Assembly: GCA_000733915.1 (NCBI GenBank) | Contig: JPOM01000001.1 | Location: 2,046,001 to 2,110,000 of the forward strand | Direction of reading: 5' to 3' | DNA length: 64,000 nucleotides | Origin: Caulobacteraceae bacterium PMMR1 | GTDB taxonomy: Bacteria; Pseudomonadota; Alphaproteobacteria; Caulobacterales; Caulobacteraceae | Translations under genes and position numbers: made by a program | In this document: positions 41,301-49,719 of the stretch, one piece after another | How positions within the stretch are numbered: the stretch's first letter is position 1 | Layout: each line of letters begins with the position of its first letter | Notes under the pieces: model-generated | Told to the model about the DNA's origin: nothing | Database searches by the model: none | What the model saw: the letters and a program-made list of their open reading frames with translations, nothing else

Positions 41301-42215
41301 CCGCCCCACGCCGCCGGCGCGCCAGGTCACGGGCGCGGTCGCCTTCTCGGCCTCCTCCACGCCCGGGCGCACCTGGCAGCGGCCGGCCCGCAGGTCGGTC
41401 CCGAACCAGGCCACCACCAGCGACACCTCGGTCAGATTGGGCAGGGCGGCGGCGAGCTGGTCGAGGCTGACCTCCAGGTCCGCGCGCCCCTGGCCGGAGT
41501 GGACGTTCTCCGCGGTGGAGCGGGTCAGGCCGTCGCGGCGGAGCACGGGGCCGGTCGCATAGACGAACTCTCCCGCGCCCGGGATCAGGCACACGCCCGT
41601 CAGCCGGTCCTCCAGCGCCGCAGGCGCCCCGTCCCAGCGGGGCCGGCGGAGGATCTCGACATTGATATCGGGGGGCCGGTCGCCATAGGCGTCGAGGGCT
41701 AAGTCCTCGAAAACCAGATAGGCGAGACCGCGGTAGGCGGGGGACGTCCCCTCCACCGCCTCGATCAGCGGATCGGGCGCCTGGTCCTCCGTCCCCAGAT
41801 GAACACGCCAGGTCACGCCGGACAGGTCCATCGCCTTGCCGTTGGCCCAGATGCGGCCCACCCCGTCGATCGGCCCCTCGCAGAGTCCGATGGCGAAGCT
41901 GAGCGAATAGCTATAGGCATAGGTCGTCGGCCCGCCCTTGGAGCCGGAGGTCTGGCGCGCGACCCGCCGCTCCTTGAAGCGCGCCGCCCAGATCACCTGG
42001 CCGCCGACGCGGGCCCGGCCAAAGGCGGCCGCGATCGGCTCGCCCTCGGCCACCGCGGTCAGCTGCAGGCCCTGCAGCCGCCGGCCGACCTCGCGGTCCG
42101 GCTTGAGCGCGTTCAAGGCGGCGTGGTCGATGGCGCGGCCGATGCGGCCGCCGATCGTGCGCCCGACCGGGCCGCCGATGGCCTCGCCCGCGGCGGACAG
42201 AATTACGTGGGCCAT
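38339..42215 (-). CDS. GTA/phage host-specificity tail-tip protein (gp15-like), two apparent frameshifts
   Basis: Similar to the large terminal gene of Rhodobacter-type gene transfer agent clusters. It starts MAHVILSAAGEAIGGPVGRT, as in that family, and contains a TIM-barrel-like region (DFVGVDWYPPITDWRD, AWCWDARPYPDFPARADVWA) followed by the C-terminal tail-tip domains. The reading frame is lost twice, near 39346-39363 and 38728-38737. Each time it resumes in the frame expected after one missing base, once in LTRAEPPVAADGDPGF and once in LNSAQAAFAWQGIAW. Restored length is about 1,292 residues, close to the Rhodobacter homologue's roughly 1,300. A GALGGALGGAL stretch is coded by a 12-bp tandem repeat. 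Confidence 0.82.
39399..39432. repeat. 12-bp tandem repeat inside the gp15-like gene
   Basis: Nearly three copies of GAGCGCGCCCCC in tandem, encoding the Gly-Ala-Leu-Gly repeats of the tail-tip protein. Slippage here would change the protein by four residues without shifting frame. Confidence 0.8.
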
Positions 42216-42216
42216 C

Positions 42217-42678
42217 TCATGGCGCTCCGGGGGGCTGAGAGGCGGGCCAGGCGAAGGCGGCGACGAGGCGGCGCGACCACCAGGCGCCCAGCCAGCTCTC
42301 CACCACCGCGCGGCCCCAGTAGGCGTGGATCATGCGGCCGTGCGGGTCGCGCGCGTCGGGCAGGGCCGACAGAAGGCCGCAGTGGCGCGCGGGCGCCCGC
42401 GCCTGCATGCGGAACAGGAGCACGTCGCCGGGCTGAAGCCCGCTCAGCGGCCGCGGCGGGAACCAGCGCGCGGCGGCCTCCAGCAGCGGCTCGCCCCGCC
42501 CTGCCTCGGCCCAGTCCGGGCGATAGGGCGGCGGCGCCTCCGGCTCCACGCCGTAGAGCGCGCGCCAGACGCCCCGCACCAGGCCCAGGCAGTCGCAGCC
42601 CGCGCCCCGCACGCTCGCCTGGTGGCGGTAGGGGGTGCCAAGCCAGAGCCGCGCCTCCGCAAGCGCAGACGCGTTCAT
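42217..42678 (-). CDS. GTA/phage tail cell-wall peptidase, NlpC/P60 family (gp14-like)
   Basis: A 153-residue cysteine peptidase that probably cuts peptidoglycan during DNA entry. The nucleophile is in GAGCDCLGLVRG (Cys30). Candidate catalytic histidines are in ARHCGLL and GRMIHAYWGRAVVE, and LQPGDVLLFRM is typical of NlpC/P60 domains. Its ATG overlaps the stop of the DUF2163 gene (ATGA), and its own stop lies one base before the gp15-like start, so translation is coupled. This is the position of gp14 in GTA clusters. Confidence 0.9.
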   Translation of the reverse strand: MNASALAEARLWLGTPYRHQASVRGAGCDCLGLVRGVWRALYGVEPEAPPPYRPDWAEAGRGEPLLEAAARWFPPRPLSGLQPGDVLLFRMQARAPARHCGLLSALPDARDPHGRMIHAYWGRAVVESWLGAWWSRRLVAAFAWPASQPPGAP

Positions 42679-43334
42679 CGCCGGCTCCCGCCGTCGTTGG
42701 CCTCGCCCTGGGCCGGAACAGCCGCGAGGAAGTCGTCGCCGGGCAGGTCGGGGAAGCCGCGGAAGTTCGCCGCGTTCTCGAACCGCTCGCGGCAGATGGC
42801 GAAGCGCTTGTCGCAGGCTGCGCCGGCGAACCTGGGATCGGCGAGGTCCACGCGGCAGCGCGCATCGCCGAGCTCGGCGTCGCAGAGGCGGCCGTAGGCG
42901 CGCCCGACCCGCCTCTGCAGCGGGGCCAGCGGCCCGGCCAGGGTCGCGCGCCAGCCCTGGCCGTCGCGGCGCAGGCGGGCGATCGTCCCCTCCCCGAGGC
43001 TGACGCGCTGGGTCGGGTCCGACCAGTCCACCCGCCAGGCCTGCACCCGGGCGCCGTCATAGAGGCCGGCCGCGAGATCGGCGTCGGTCACCGCCTCGGC
43101 CGCCAGCGTCCCCAGCACCTGCGCCTCCCCCGCCTGGCCCAGGCGGCCGCTCGCGCCCTGCGGGCTGAGGCCCGAAGAGGGATCGCAGACGACGCCGTCC
43201 AGGCCGAGCGGCCGGTCGTGGTCGGTGAAGCCGAGCCTGCGCCCGTCCTTGCGCGTCAGGATCCAGCAGGTCGCCAGCCTCGCCGCCCCGCCCTGCAGCG
43301 CCGCGCGCATCGCCTCCGGCACGGGCCGGCTCAA
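42675..43334 (-). CDS. GTA/phage tail protein, DUF2163 family (gp13-like)
   Basis: Opens with WILTRKDGRRLGFTDHD, the DUF2163 hallmark, and ends with CDKRFAICRERFENAANFRG followed by FPDLPGDD, the C-terminal iron-sulfur-type domain of Rhodobacter gp13. A TTG at 43334 overlapping the previous stop (TTGA) is the best start; an ATG eight codons in is possible. At 219 residues it is about 70 shorter than I recall for the Rhodobacter protein. The region between DARCRVDL and AACDKRF that normally holds an insert is only a few residues long. It couples to the NlpC/P60 gene through an ATGA overlap. Confidence 0.85.
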   Translation of the reverse strand: MSRPVPEAMRAALQGGAARLATCWILTRKDGRRLGFTDHDRPLGLDGVVCDPSSGLSPQGASGRLGQAGEAQVLGTLAAEAVTDADLAAGLYDGARVQAWRVDWSDPTQRVSLGEGTIARLRRDGQGWRATLAGPLAPLQRRVGRAYGRLCDAELGDARCRVDLADPRFAGAACDKRFAICRERFENAANFRGFPDLPGDDFLAAVPAQGEANDGGSRR

Positions 43335-43975
43335 GGGCGCACCTCGATCAGGGTGAACGGCGCCACCTCGGCGCGGTCCAGCGAGTGCAGGGTCAGCGCC
43401 GGCGCCTCCGCCTCCAGGCGGACCGCCGTATCGAAGCGGAAGCCGGCGGTGATCGCCGCCCCCGCCGCAGGCGCCGCGGCCAGGGTCACGCGCCCGGAAA
43501 CGGAGTCGGCGGCGAAGGCGCTCGCGTCGAGCTCCGCGCCGTCCACCGCCACCCGCACGCTGCCCGCCACCGGCTTGGCGATCGGGCGGAGGTAGACGTC
43601 CTCGCCCGCCCCATAGGCCTTGGCGAGGGAAAAGAGGCGCGTCGCGCCGTCGCCGGTCCCGATCCGCTGGTCCTGCGGCGTCACGCGGCATCCCGGGGCG
43701 GCGGAGGCCTCGTCGGTCGGGTCGCGCAGGCGGAAGCCCTGCAGCCGTCCTCGCCGCGCCTCGAAGAAGGCGAGCAGCGCCGCGCCGTCCGCCAGCGGCA
43801 GGACGCGCGGGCCGATGCGGAAGCGCCGCCGCCCGTCCGCCCAGGGCGCGATGCGGCTTTCCGCTCCGGACGCCAGGGCCGTCACGGCGACGGCGCGCTC
43901 GAGGCTGACCGTCGCGCCGGGCAGCAGGCGCGCCCAGAGGTCGTCGGGCAGGCTCGCTTCGGCGAAGGACCTCAC
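43331..43975 (-). CDS. GTA/phage distal tail protein, DUF2460 family (gp12-like)
   Basis: A 214-residue baseplate/distal-tail protein. It has the DUF2460 features: a start region SFAEASLPDDLW, the core WADGRRRFRIG with FFEARRGRLQGFRLRDPTD, and the pair YLRPIAKPVAGSVRVAVDG and TLAAAPAAGAAITAGFRFD near the C-terminus. It starts at GTG 43975 overlapping the stop of the upstream ORF (GTGA), even though three tail genes normally lie between them. Length matches the Rhodobacter homologue. Confidence 0.88.
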   Translation of the reverse strand: MRSFAEASLPDDLWARLLPGATVSLERAVAVTALASGAESRIAPWADGRRRFRIGPRVLPLADGAALLAFFEARRGRLQGFRLRDPTDEASAAPGCRVTPQDQRIGTGDGATRLFSLAKAYGAGEDVYLRPIAKPVAGSVRVAVDGAELDASAFAADSVSGRVTLAAAPAAGAAITAGFRFDTAVRLEAEAPALTLHSLDRAEVAPFTLIEVRP

Positions 43976-44315
43976 GCCGCCCTCGGCAGCGCGGTGGCGG
44001 CGCGGCGCGGCTGCGCCAGGCCGATGCGCATCAGGGCGAGCCAGCTCCCGCCCGGGCCGGCCACGGCGTCGCGATAGAGCACGCGCAAGCGGCTCCCCAG
44101 CGCGTCCGCCCCCTCCAACGCGGCGGCGGCGGCGGCGGCCAGGGCGCGGGCGTCGCTGCGGTCGGCTCCGCGCAGGCGCACCGTGACGCTGGCCGCGAGG
44201 CGGTCGTGCCCGGCGTCGGGGCCGAGGCTGAGCGCCGGCGCAGGGGGCGGCGGCTGGCCAGCAGGGGCTGAAGGCGCAGCACGACGGCTGCGGCCAGGGC
44301 GGAGGAGGCGGACAT
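43972..44315 (-). CDS. Short gp8-like (DUF3168-type) head-tail protein, one apparent frameshift
   Basis: The ATG at 44315 begins MSASSALAAAVVLRLQPLLA. The frame is lost near 44243-44256 and continues, as if one base were missing, with PALSLGPDAGHDRLAASVTV, RLRGADRSDARALAAAAAAALEGA and SRLRVLYRDAVAG to a stop at 43972. Restored length is about 114 residues. Its position and pattern (short helix, LGPD with DRL strand, long Ala helix, then a strand) resemble gp8/DUF3168 of GTA clusters, but similarity is weak. It is the only ORF between the gp6-like and gp12-like genes. Confidence 0.5.
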
Positions 44316-44348
44316 GGCGGGTCCTTGCGGTCTTTTTCGGTTGCGGGG

Positions 44349-44903
44349 TCAGAGGCGGGGCAGGCGGAAGGGCGCGAGCAGGCCCTCGGCCAGGTCCGGC
44401 GGCGGCGCCGCCTCGCGGTTCAGGAAGCGCCAGGCGGCGCGGGCGACGACCGCCTGACGGAGCGGCTCCGGCGCGGGGTCGAACCCGGCCGTGTAGTCGA
44501 TCACGACCCCGCCCCCGCTCACGCCGGGATGGGGCCAGGCCTGAGCGACGGGCGCGACCCGCCCCGGTCGCCCCGCCAGGACGCGATAGCGCCGGGGATC
44601 GAGGGTCTGCGCCGCCCCGGACGGATCGGCCGCCGTGATCGTCTCGACGCTGATCAAGGGGCCGCGCAGGAGGCCGAGCGCGCCCTCCCCGTCCGCCGGG
44701 GCGAAGCCGTCGCGCACCTCGCGCCAGCGCGTCGGCGCCAGGGAGACGCCGAGCTCAGCCTCCACCCCCTCCCGCGCCGCCGTGATCAGGCCCGCGAGCA
44801 CCGCGTCCTCGGAGTCGTAGGTCAGGCGCAGCGCCGCCTTGACCTCGGCCAGGCTGACCGGCTCGGAGGGCGCCGCTGCGAGCCGCTCCAGTTGGATCGC
44901 CAT
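44349..44903 (-). CDS. Phage head-tail connector (gp6-like, phiE125 gp8 family)
   Basis: A 184-residue protein with the opening PVSLAEVKAALRLTYDSEDAVL and the helix LITAAREGVEAELG typical of the phage conserved hypothetical phiE125 gp8 family, which forms the adaptor ring under the portal. It ends with LRQAVVARAAWRFLNRE. The start lies four bases after the capsid stop. The next expected gene, the gp7 head-tail adaptor, is absent: only 33 bases separate this stop from the next ATG. Confidence 0.85.
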   Translation of the reverse strand: MAIQLERLAAAPSEPVSLAEVKAALRLTYDSEDAVLAGLITAAREGVEAELGVSLAPTRWREVRDGFAPADGEGALGLLRGPLISVETITAADPSGAAQTLDPRRYRVLAGRPGRVAPVAQAWPHPGVSGGGVVIDYTAGFDPAPEPLRQAVVARAAWRFLNREAAPPPDLAEGLLAPFRLPRL

Positions 44904-44907
44904 CGGC

Positions 44908-46125
44908 TCAGCTCGCGGCGAACTTGAGCAGCTTGATCGCGTCGAAGTTCTGCACGCCGCCGCCGACCCGCTTGGTCACGTAGAACAGCACATAGGGCTT
45001 GGCCGAGTAGGGATCGCGCAGCACGCCGAGCCCCGCCCGGTCCACGATCAGATAGCCCCGGGCGAAGTCCCCGAACGCCACGGCGAAGGCGTTTGCGCCC
45101 ACGTCGGGCATGCTCTCCACCTCGGTGACGGGATAGCCCAGCAGATTGGCGGGCTGGCCGGCGACCGCGGGCGGCGTCCAGACGTAGTTGCCGTCGCCGT
45201 CCTTGAACTTGCGCACGGCTGCGGACGTGCGCCGGTTCATCACGAAGCGGCCCTGGGCCCGGAACTCCGCCCGCGGCGCGTAGATCAGGTCGATGAGCCT
45301 GTCGGCCGGGTTCTCCGCGGGGAAGGCGCCGGCGGCCCCCGTCGCGAGGTAGCCGAGCTGGCCCCAGGCCTGGCTGGCGTCCGGCGCGGGGGTGTAGCTC
45401 AGGAAGCCCTTGGGCTTATTCGCGCCGTCGCCGTTGACGAAGGCGTCGGTCTCCTGGGCGGCGAAGGCGTCCTGGCACTCCTCGGCCAGCCAGGCTTCTA
45501 GGTTGACGAAGCCGTCGTCGAGCAGGGCCTGAGTCGCCGCGGGGCAGGCGAAAAGGTCTGCGGCCGGGAAGTCGAGCTGGTCCAGCGTCGGGGCGGTCGT
45601 CTCGGCGCGCGAGGCCGTCTCCGCCGCCCAGCCCACGACCGGGCCGGCGATGGAGACCGGCTTGCGATAAAGGCTCGTGCCGATGGTGCGCACCGTCGCG
45701 ATCTCGCGGATCGGACTGGCGTGGGTCATGCGCCGGGCGATGGCGCGCTCGACCTCCGGCGGGGCGAGGTAGCCGCCCGAGCCGCCCTCCGACAGGCCCT
45801 TCACCTCCCGCCCCGCCGGCGACTGGCCGGTGCGGAGATAGCGGGCGAAGGCCTCGCCGCCTTCGGGGGAGGACTTCACCTCGGCGCCGCCGGATAGGGC
45901 CGGGCGGTTCAGGGCGGCGGCCTGACGGTCGAGCTTCTGCTGCGCCGAGGCCAGCGCCGCGTCGATGCGGGCGACCTTCTCCTCGAGCAGGACGTCGGGG
46001 GCTGACTTGCGCTCGAGCTCGTCCAGGCGCTGGTCGTTGGCGGCCTTGAACGCCTCGAAGGCGGCGAGCAGCTCGTGCAGGGCGGCGCGGGTCTCGGGCG
46101 AGGGGGCGGCGTGCTTGGTTTCCAT
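44908..46125 (-). CDS. HK97-fold major capsid protein (gp5-like)
   Basis: A 405-residue precursor. Residues about 1-75 form a charged coiled-coil scaffolding region (EAFKAANDQRLDELERK, VARIDAALASAQQKLDRQ). The HK97 shell domain follows, with EGGSGGYLAPPEVERAIARR, the strand pair around VGWAAETASRAETT, FVNGDGANKPKGFLSY and the C-terminal AGLGVLRDPYSAKPYVLFYV. The adjacent protease gene should remove the N-terminal scaffold during head maturation. Length is close to the Rhodobacter GTA capsid precursor. Confidence 0.93.
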   Translation of the reverse strand: METKHAAPSPETRAALHELLAAFEAFKAANDQRLDELERKSAPDVLLEEKVARIDAALASAQQKLDRQAAALNRPALSGGAEVKSSPEGGEAFARYLRTGQSPAGREVKGLSEGGSGGYLAPPEVERAIARRMTHASPIREIATVRTIGTSLYRKPVSIAGPVVGWAAETASRAETTAPTLDQLDFPAADLFACPAATQALLDDGFVNLEAWLAEECQDAFAAQETDAFVNGDGANKPKGFLSYTPAPDASQAWGQLGYLATGAAGAFPAENPADRLIDLIYAPRAEFRAQGRFVMNRRTSAAVRKFKDGDGNYVWTPPAVAGQPANLLGYPVTEVESMPDVGANAFAVAFGDFARGYLIVDRAGLGVLRDPYSAKPYVLFYVTKRVGGGVQNFDAIKLLKFAAS

Positions 46126-46144
46126 GGTCGGGGTCCTTGGCGAG

Positions 46145-46579
46145 TCAGGCGGAAAGCGGGGGCGCGGCGACGCGCAGTCGCGCCGCGGGGAGCAGGGGAA
46201 AGGCGACGATCGAGACCTCGATCAGCTCGATCTCGGTCAGCACGCGCAGCCGGCCGGTGCGGTCCGGCGTGCTGCGGCGCACGTTGAAGCCGATGGACAG
46301 GCCGTCGACCGCGCCGCTCAGCACCAGGCCGGCGGCGAGGCGCGCCTCGGGCGAGGCGCCCTCGATCTGTCCACGGACGAACAGGCCTGCGGCGTCCTCG
46401 GCGACCTCGTGCCAGCGGCCGACGGGCGAGCCGGTCTCGTGCTGGAAGAACATGCCCACGGCGGAGGGCGGGCGCGCCTTCAGGCTCGCGGCGAACGCGC
46501 CCGCTGCGACCACGTCGCCGGCCAGGTCCTCGCGCCAGAACAGCGACGCATAGCCGGCGATGGGCGTCCCCGCCCTCAC
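46145..46579 (-). CDS. HK97-type prohead protease (gp4-like)
   Basis: A 144-residue serine protease of the phage prohead family, starting at GTG 46579 which overlaps the gp3.5-like stop (GTGA). It has the family start IAGYASLFWREDLAGDVVAAGAF, the His-containing GMFFQHETGSPVGRW and the serine motif DGLSIGFNVRRS, followed by LIEVSIVAFPLLPAA. It processes the capsid encoded 19 bp downstream. Confidence 0.92.
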   Translation of the reverse strand: MRAGTPIAGYASLFWREDLAGDVVAAGAFAASLKARPPSAVGMFFQHETGSPVGRWHEVAEDAAGLFVRGQIEGASPEARLAAGLVLSGAVDGLSIGFNVRRSTPDRTGRLRVLTEIELIEVSIVAFPLLPAARLRVAAPPLSA

Positions 46580-46824
46580 CGGCCGCCGCCCCGGCGGTCG
46601 AGCTTGTCCTCGATGCGGACCAGGGCCGCGCGGGTCTCCTCCGACTGCGCCTCCAGGCGGGCGAGGCGCTCGGCCACGCCGCCCTGACGCTCGATCCGGA
46701 CCTCCAGGTCCGCCAGACGCGCCGCCGCGCCCCCGGCCCAGAGCAGCACGCCCGCCGTCTGCAGCAGCAGGGCGAGCGCCAGCCCGGCCTGGCCCTTGTC
46801 GAGCTTGGGGATGTCGAGCTGCAT
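46576..46824 (-). CDS. Small GTA head-region protein (gp3.5-like) with TM helix and coiled coil
   Basis: An 82-residue protein: MQLDIPKLDKGQAG, a hydrophobic helix at about residues 15-35, then a heptad-rich coiled coil (RLADLEVRIERQGGVAERLA). It lies between portal and protease, the position of gene 3.5 in Rhodobacter-type clusters, and is coupled to both (three bases after the portal stop, GTGA overlap with the protease). Function unknown. Confidence 0.75.
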   Translation of the reverse strand: MQLDIPKLDKGQAGLALALLLQTAGVLLWAGGAAARLADLEVRIERQGGVAERLARLEAQSEETRAALVRIEDKLDRRGGGR

Positions 46825-46827
46825 GGG

Positions 46828-47997
46828 TCAGGCGCCCTGCACCGGCGTCGCGCCGAGGCCCGCCATGCGGCGGCGCTCCTCAGGCGTGAGAAAGCTCGCC
46901 GCCTCCAGACGCGCCCAAAGCGCGGCGCGCTCGTCGGACAGGGCGGGCAGCTGATCGAGGTCGGGGCGGACCTCCGCGCCGTCGAACCGCGGCCCGAGCC
47001 AAGCGCTCAGCGCCCGGCCGATCCGCTGCGCCAGCGGCGCCGCCGTCCCGCGCCAGAAGGCGGCGTTGGCCTCCTTGAAGTTGGAGTAGGTCGCGTCGCC
47101 GGGGATGCCGAGCAGGGGCGGCGGCACGCCGAACGCCAGCGCGATCTCCCGCGCCGCGATGTGCTTGCCCTGGGCGAAGTCCATGTCGGCGGGGCTGAGC
47201 GACATCGGCCGCCAGTCGAGCCCGCCCTCCAGCAGCAGCGGCCGGCCCGCGTTCGCCGTCCCGCTCTGCAGGTCCTCCAGCTCCTGCTTCAGCCGCTCGA
47301 ACTGCTCGGGCGTCAGGTGCTCGCCGCCCTGGTAGACCAGCGCGCCGGAGGGCCGCGCGGCGTTGTCGAGCAGGGCCTTGTTCCAGGCCGAGGCGGCGTT
47401 GTGCACGTCGACCGCGAAGGCGGCGGCCTGGAGCGGCGACAGGCCGTAGTGGTCGTCCGCCGGGTTGAACAGCTTCAGGTGCAGCACGGGCAGGAAGCCG
47501 TCCGCCGCCCGCGCGATGCGGACCTTGCGCCCGTCCACGCCGTAATCGTAGGCGGCGGGCCAGCCGTCCGCGCCGGGCGCCACGCTCACCCGGTCGGGGC
47601 GGAGCGCGTAGAGCGCCGTGACCGCGCCCTCGCCCGCCGCTTCCAGGTAGGCGTCGCCGAAGACGGCCAGAAGCCCGGCGAAGCGCTCGATCAGGTCGGG
47701 GCCGGTCTCCTCCGGATTCGGACGGTCGAGCAGGGCCTGCAGCGGGTGGTCCGGCGCGCGGACGCCCTTGGCGAACACCACCAGGGGCGCAGCCGCGACC
47801 GCCTCGGCGATCATGCGCACGCAGCGATAGGCGACAGGGTTGCGGCCATAGCCCTCCCGCGCCAGGGCGGAGGCGTCCCGCGCGGTCCAGGCCGGCTGGC
47901 CGGCGGCGGAGAGCGCGATCAGCCGCCGGGCGAGGCTCTTGCGCTCAGGCGGGGGCGGGGCGGCGACAGGACGTCGCCGCGCCAGGGACGCGGGCAT
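46828..47997 (-). CDS. Phage/GTA portal protein, HK97 family (gp3-like)
   Basis: A portal subunit of about 389 residues. Features: YGRNPVAYRCVRMIAEAVAAAP near the N-terminus, HPLQALLDRPNPEE, NPADDHYGLSPLQAAA, the GALVYQGGEHLTPEQFERLK helix and FGVPPPLLGIPGDATYSNFKEANAAFW, all typical of the HK97 portal family. MPASLARRRP at 47997 is the likely start; an upstream ATG at 48036 is possible. It is the first gene of the cluster. The 190 bases before it hold no coding sequence, so the terminase gene that normally precedes the portal is missing here. Confidence 0.93.
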   Translation of the reverse strand: MPASLARRRPVAAPPPPERKSLARRLIALSAAGQPAWTARDASALAREGYGRNPVAYRCVRMIAEAVAAAPLVVFAKGVRAPDHPLQALLDRPNPEETGPDLIERFAGLLAVFGDAYLEAAGEGAVTALYALRPDRVSVAPGADGWPAAYDYGVDGRKVRIARAADGFLPVLHLKLFNPADDHYGLSPLQAAAFAVDVHNAASAWNKALLDNAARPSGALVYQGGEHLTPEQFERLKQELEDLQSGTANAGRPLLLEGGLDWRPMSLSPADMDFAQGKHIAAREIALAFGVPPPLLGIPGDATYSNFKEANAAFWRGTAAPLAQRIGRALSAWLGPRFDGAEVRPDLDQLPALSDERAALWARLEAASFLTPEERRRMAGLGATPVQGA

Positions 47998-48187
47998 GCG
48001 GGGGCTCCGGACGATCGGGGCGGTCGCCGGGCCCAAGCCCGTATCGCGACCGTTCCAGCAATGTAGCGGAGCTCCGCCCGTGGAGGACTATTTTCCTAGG
48101 TTTGGTCCGCGCCGCCTCGCCCGCTCAAGGGCGCCACGCGCCGCCGGCGTGAAAAGGCTTGGACCTCTGCGCGGATCGCCCCGCAGG

Positions 48188-49465
48188 TCAGCCCCGGCCG
48201 GCGGCGATCTCCAGCACCTCCTGGAAGGTGCGCAGGCCCGGACGCTGCGCCGTGACCAGCACGCCCATGTTGCCAGGGGCGTGACGGTTATCCAGCATCT
48301 TCTCGTGGGCGTCGGGAATGGCGTCCCAGGGGAAGACCTCCGACAGACAGGGATCGATGCGCCGCTCGATGACCAGCTGGTTGGCCGCGGAGGCCTGCTT
48401 CAGATTGGCGAAGTGGCTGCCTTGCACGCGCTTCTGACGCATCCACAGGAAGCGCGCGTCCATGGTCAGGTTGAAGCCGGTGGTGCCCGCGCAGATCACC
48501 ACCATGCCGCCCCGCTTGACCACGAAGACGCTGACCGGGAAGGTCGATTCGCCCGGGTGTTCGAAGACGATGTCGACGTCCTTCCGGCCGGTGATGTCCC
48601 AGATCGCCTTCCCGAACTTGCGGCTCTCGCGCATGTAGTCGGCGAACTCGGGCCCGTTGACCTTGGGCAGCTGGCCCCAGCAGTTGAAGTCCTTGCGGTT
48701 GATGACCGCCTTGGCGCCCATGCTGAGCACGAAGTCGCGCTTGCTCTCGTCGGAGACGACGCCGATGGCGTTGGCGCCGGCCGTGGCGCAGAGCTGGGTC
48801 GCGAACACGCCGAGCCCGCCCGAGGCGCCCCAGACCAGCACATTGTCGCCCGGGCGCAGCACGTGCGGCTCGTGGCCGTAGAGCATGCGATAGGCGGTCG
48901 CTAGCGTCAGCACGTAGCAGCCGGCCTCTTCCCAGGTCAGGTGCTTGGGCCGGTGCATCAGCTGGCGCGACTGCACGCGGCAGAACTGGGCGAAGGAGCC
49001 GTCCGGAGTCTCATAGCCCCAGATGCGCTGGGAGGGCGAGTACATCGGGTCGCCGCCGTTGCACTCTTCGTCGTCGCCGTCGTCCTGGTTGCAGTGGATG
49101 ACGACCTCGTCCCCCGGCTTCCAGCGCTTCACCTTAGAGCCGACGGCCCAGACGATGCCCGACGCGTCGGAGCCGGCGATGTGATAGGGCTGCTTGTGGC
49201 CGTCGAAGGGGCTGATCGGCTCGCCGAGCGCGGCCCAGACGCCGTTGTAGTTCACGCCGGCGGCCATCACGAGCACCAGGCACTCGTCCTCGCCGATGGC
49301 GGGCGTGGGCACGACCTCGACCTGCATGGCCTGGTTGGGGCGGCCGTGTCGCTCGCGCCGGATCGCCCAGGCGTACATCTTCTCGGGCACGTGGAAGGCG
49401 GGAGGCACCTCGCCGACCTCGTAGAGGTCCTTCTCCAGCGGCTTCTCCAGGGTGGCGACGGACAT
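48188..49465 (-). CDS. ccr: Crotonyl-CoA carboxylase/reductase (Ccr)
   Basis: Reductively carboxylates crotonyl-CoA to ethylmalonyl-CoA with NADPH, the key step of the ethylmalonyl-CoA pathway. The 425-residue medium-chain dehydrogenase has VMAAGVNYNGVWAALGEP, the NQDDGDDEECNGGDPMYSPS region and IWGYETPDGSFAQFCRV characteristic of Ccr. The nucleotide-binding VLVWGASGGLGVFATQL and the FEHPGESTFPVSVFVVKRGG segment follow. ATG 49465 begins MSVATLEKPL. It lies 254 bp from mutB on the same strand. Butyryl-type enoyl-CoA reductases are shorter and lack these inserts. Confidence 0.95.
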   Translation of the reverse strand: MSVATLEKPLEKDLYEVGEVPPAFHVPEKMYAWAIRRERHGRPNQAMQVEVVPTPAIGEDECLVLVMAAGVNYNGVWAALGEPISPFDGHKQPYHIAGSDASGIVWAVGSKVKRWKPGDEVVIHCNQDDGDDEECNGGDPMYSPSQRIWGYETPDGSFAQFCRVQSRQLMHRPKHLTWEEAGCYVLTLATAYRMLYGHEPHVLRPGDNVLVWGASGGLGVFATQLCATAGANAIGVVSDESKRDFVLSMGAKAVINRKDFNCWGQLPKVNGPEFADYMRESRKFGKAIWDITGRKDVDIVFEHPGESTFPVSVFVVKRGGMVVICAGTTGFNLTMDARFLWMRQKRVQGSHFANLKQASAANQLVIERRIDPCLSEVFPWDAIPDAHEKMLDNRHAPGNMGVLVTAQRPGLRTFQEVLEIAAGRG

Positions 49466-49719
49466 TGGGCGGCTCCCGTGACCTCTGCGCATGTTGCGTT
49501 GCAAGACCGGCCGGGGCGGCGCAGCCCGCGGAACAGGCCTGTCGTCGGGGGTCGGCAGCCGCCCTCCCCCGCAAGACCTATGCCGTGAAACGCCGGTTAC
49601 CGCGGCTTTGTTGCGGGTGCGAAGGTCCGCCAGCCAAGCCGGCCTGGCAAGCCCTTTTTGCGCCGCAGCAGGGACGGCCCGCGTCGACGGCGGGACGTCG
49701 GCGGCGGGTTCGCGCCGCC

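Noticed and set aside
38339-48187. Ordinary integrated prophage
   Set aside because: No integrase, repressor, replication, terminase or lysis gene and no attachment-site repeat is seen; gene order follows GTA clusters and codon use matches the chromosome.
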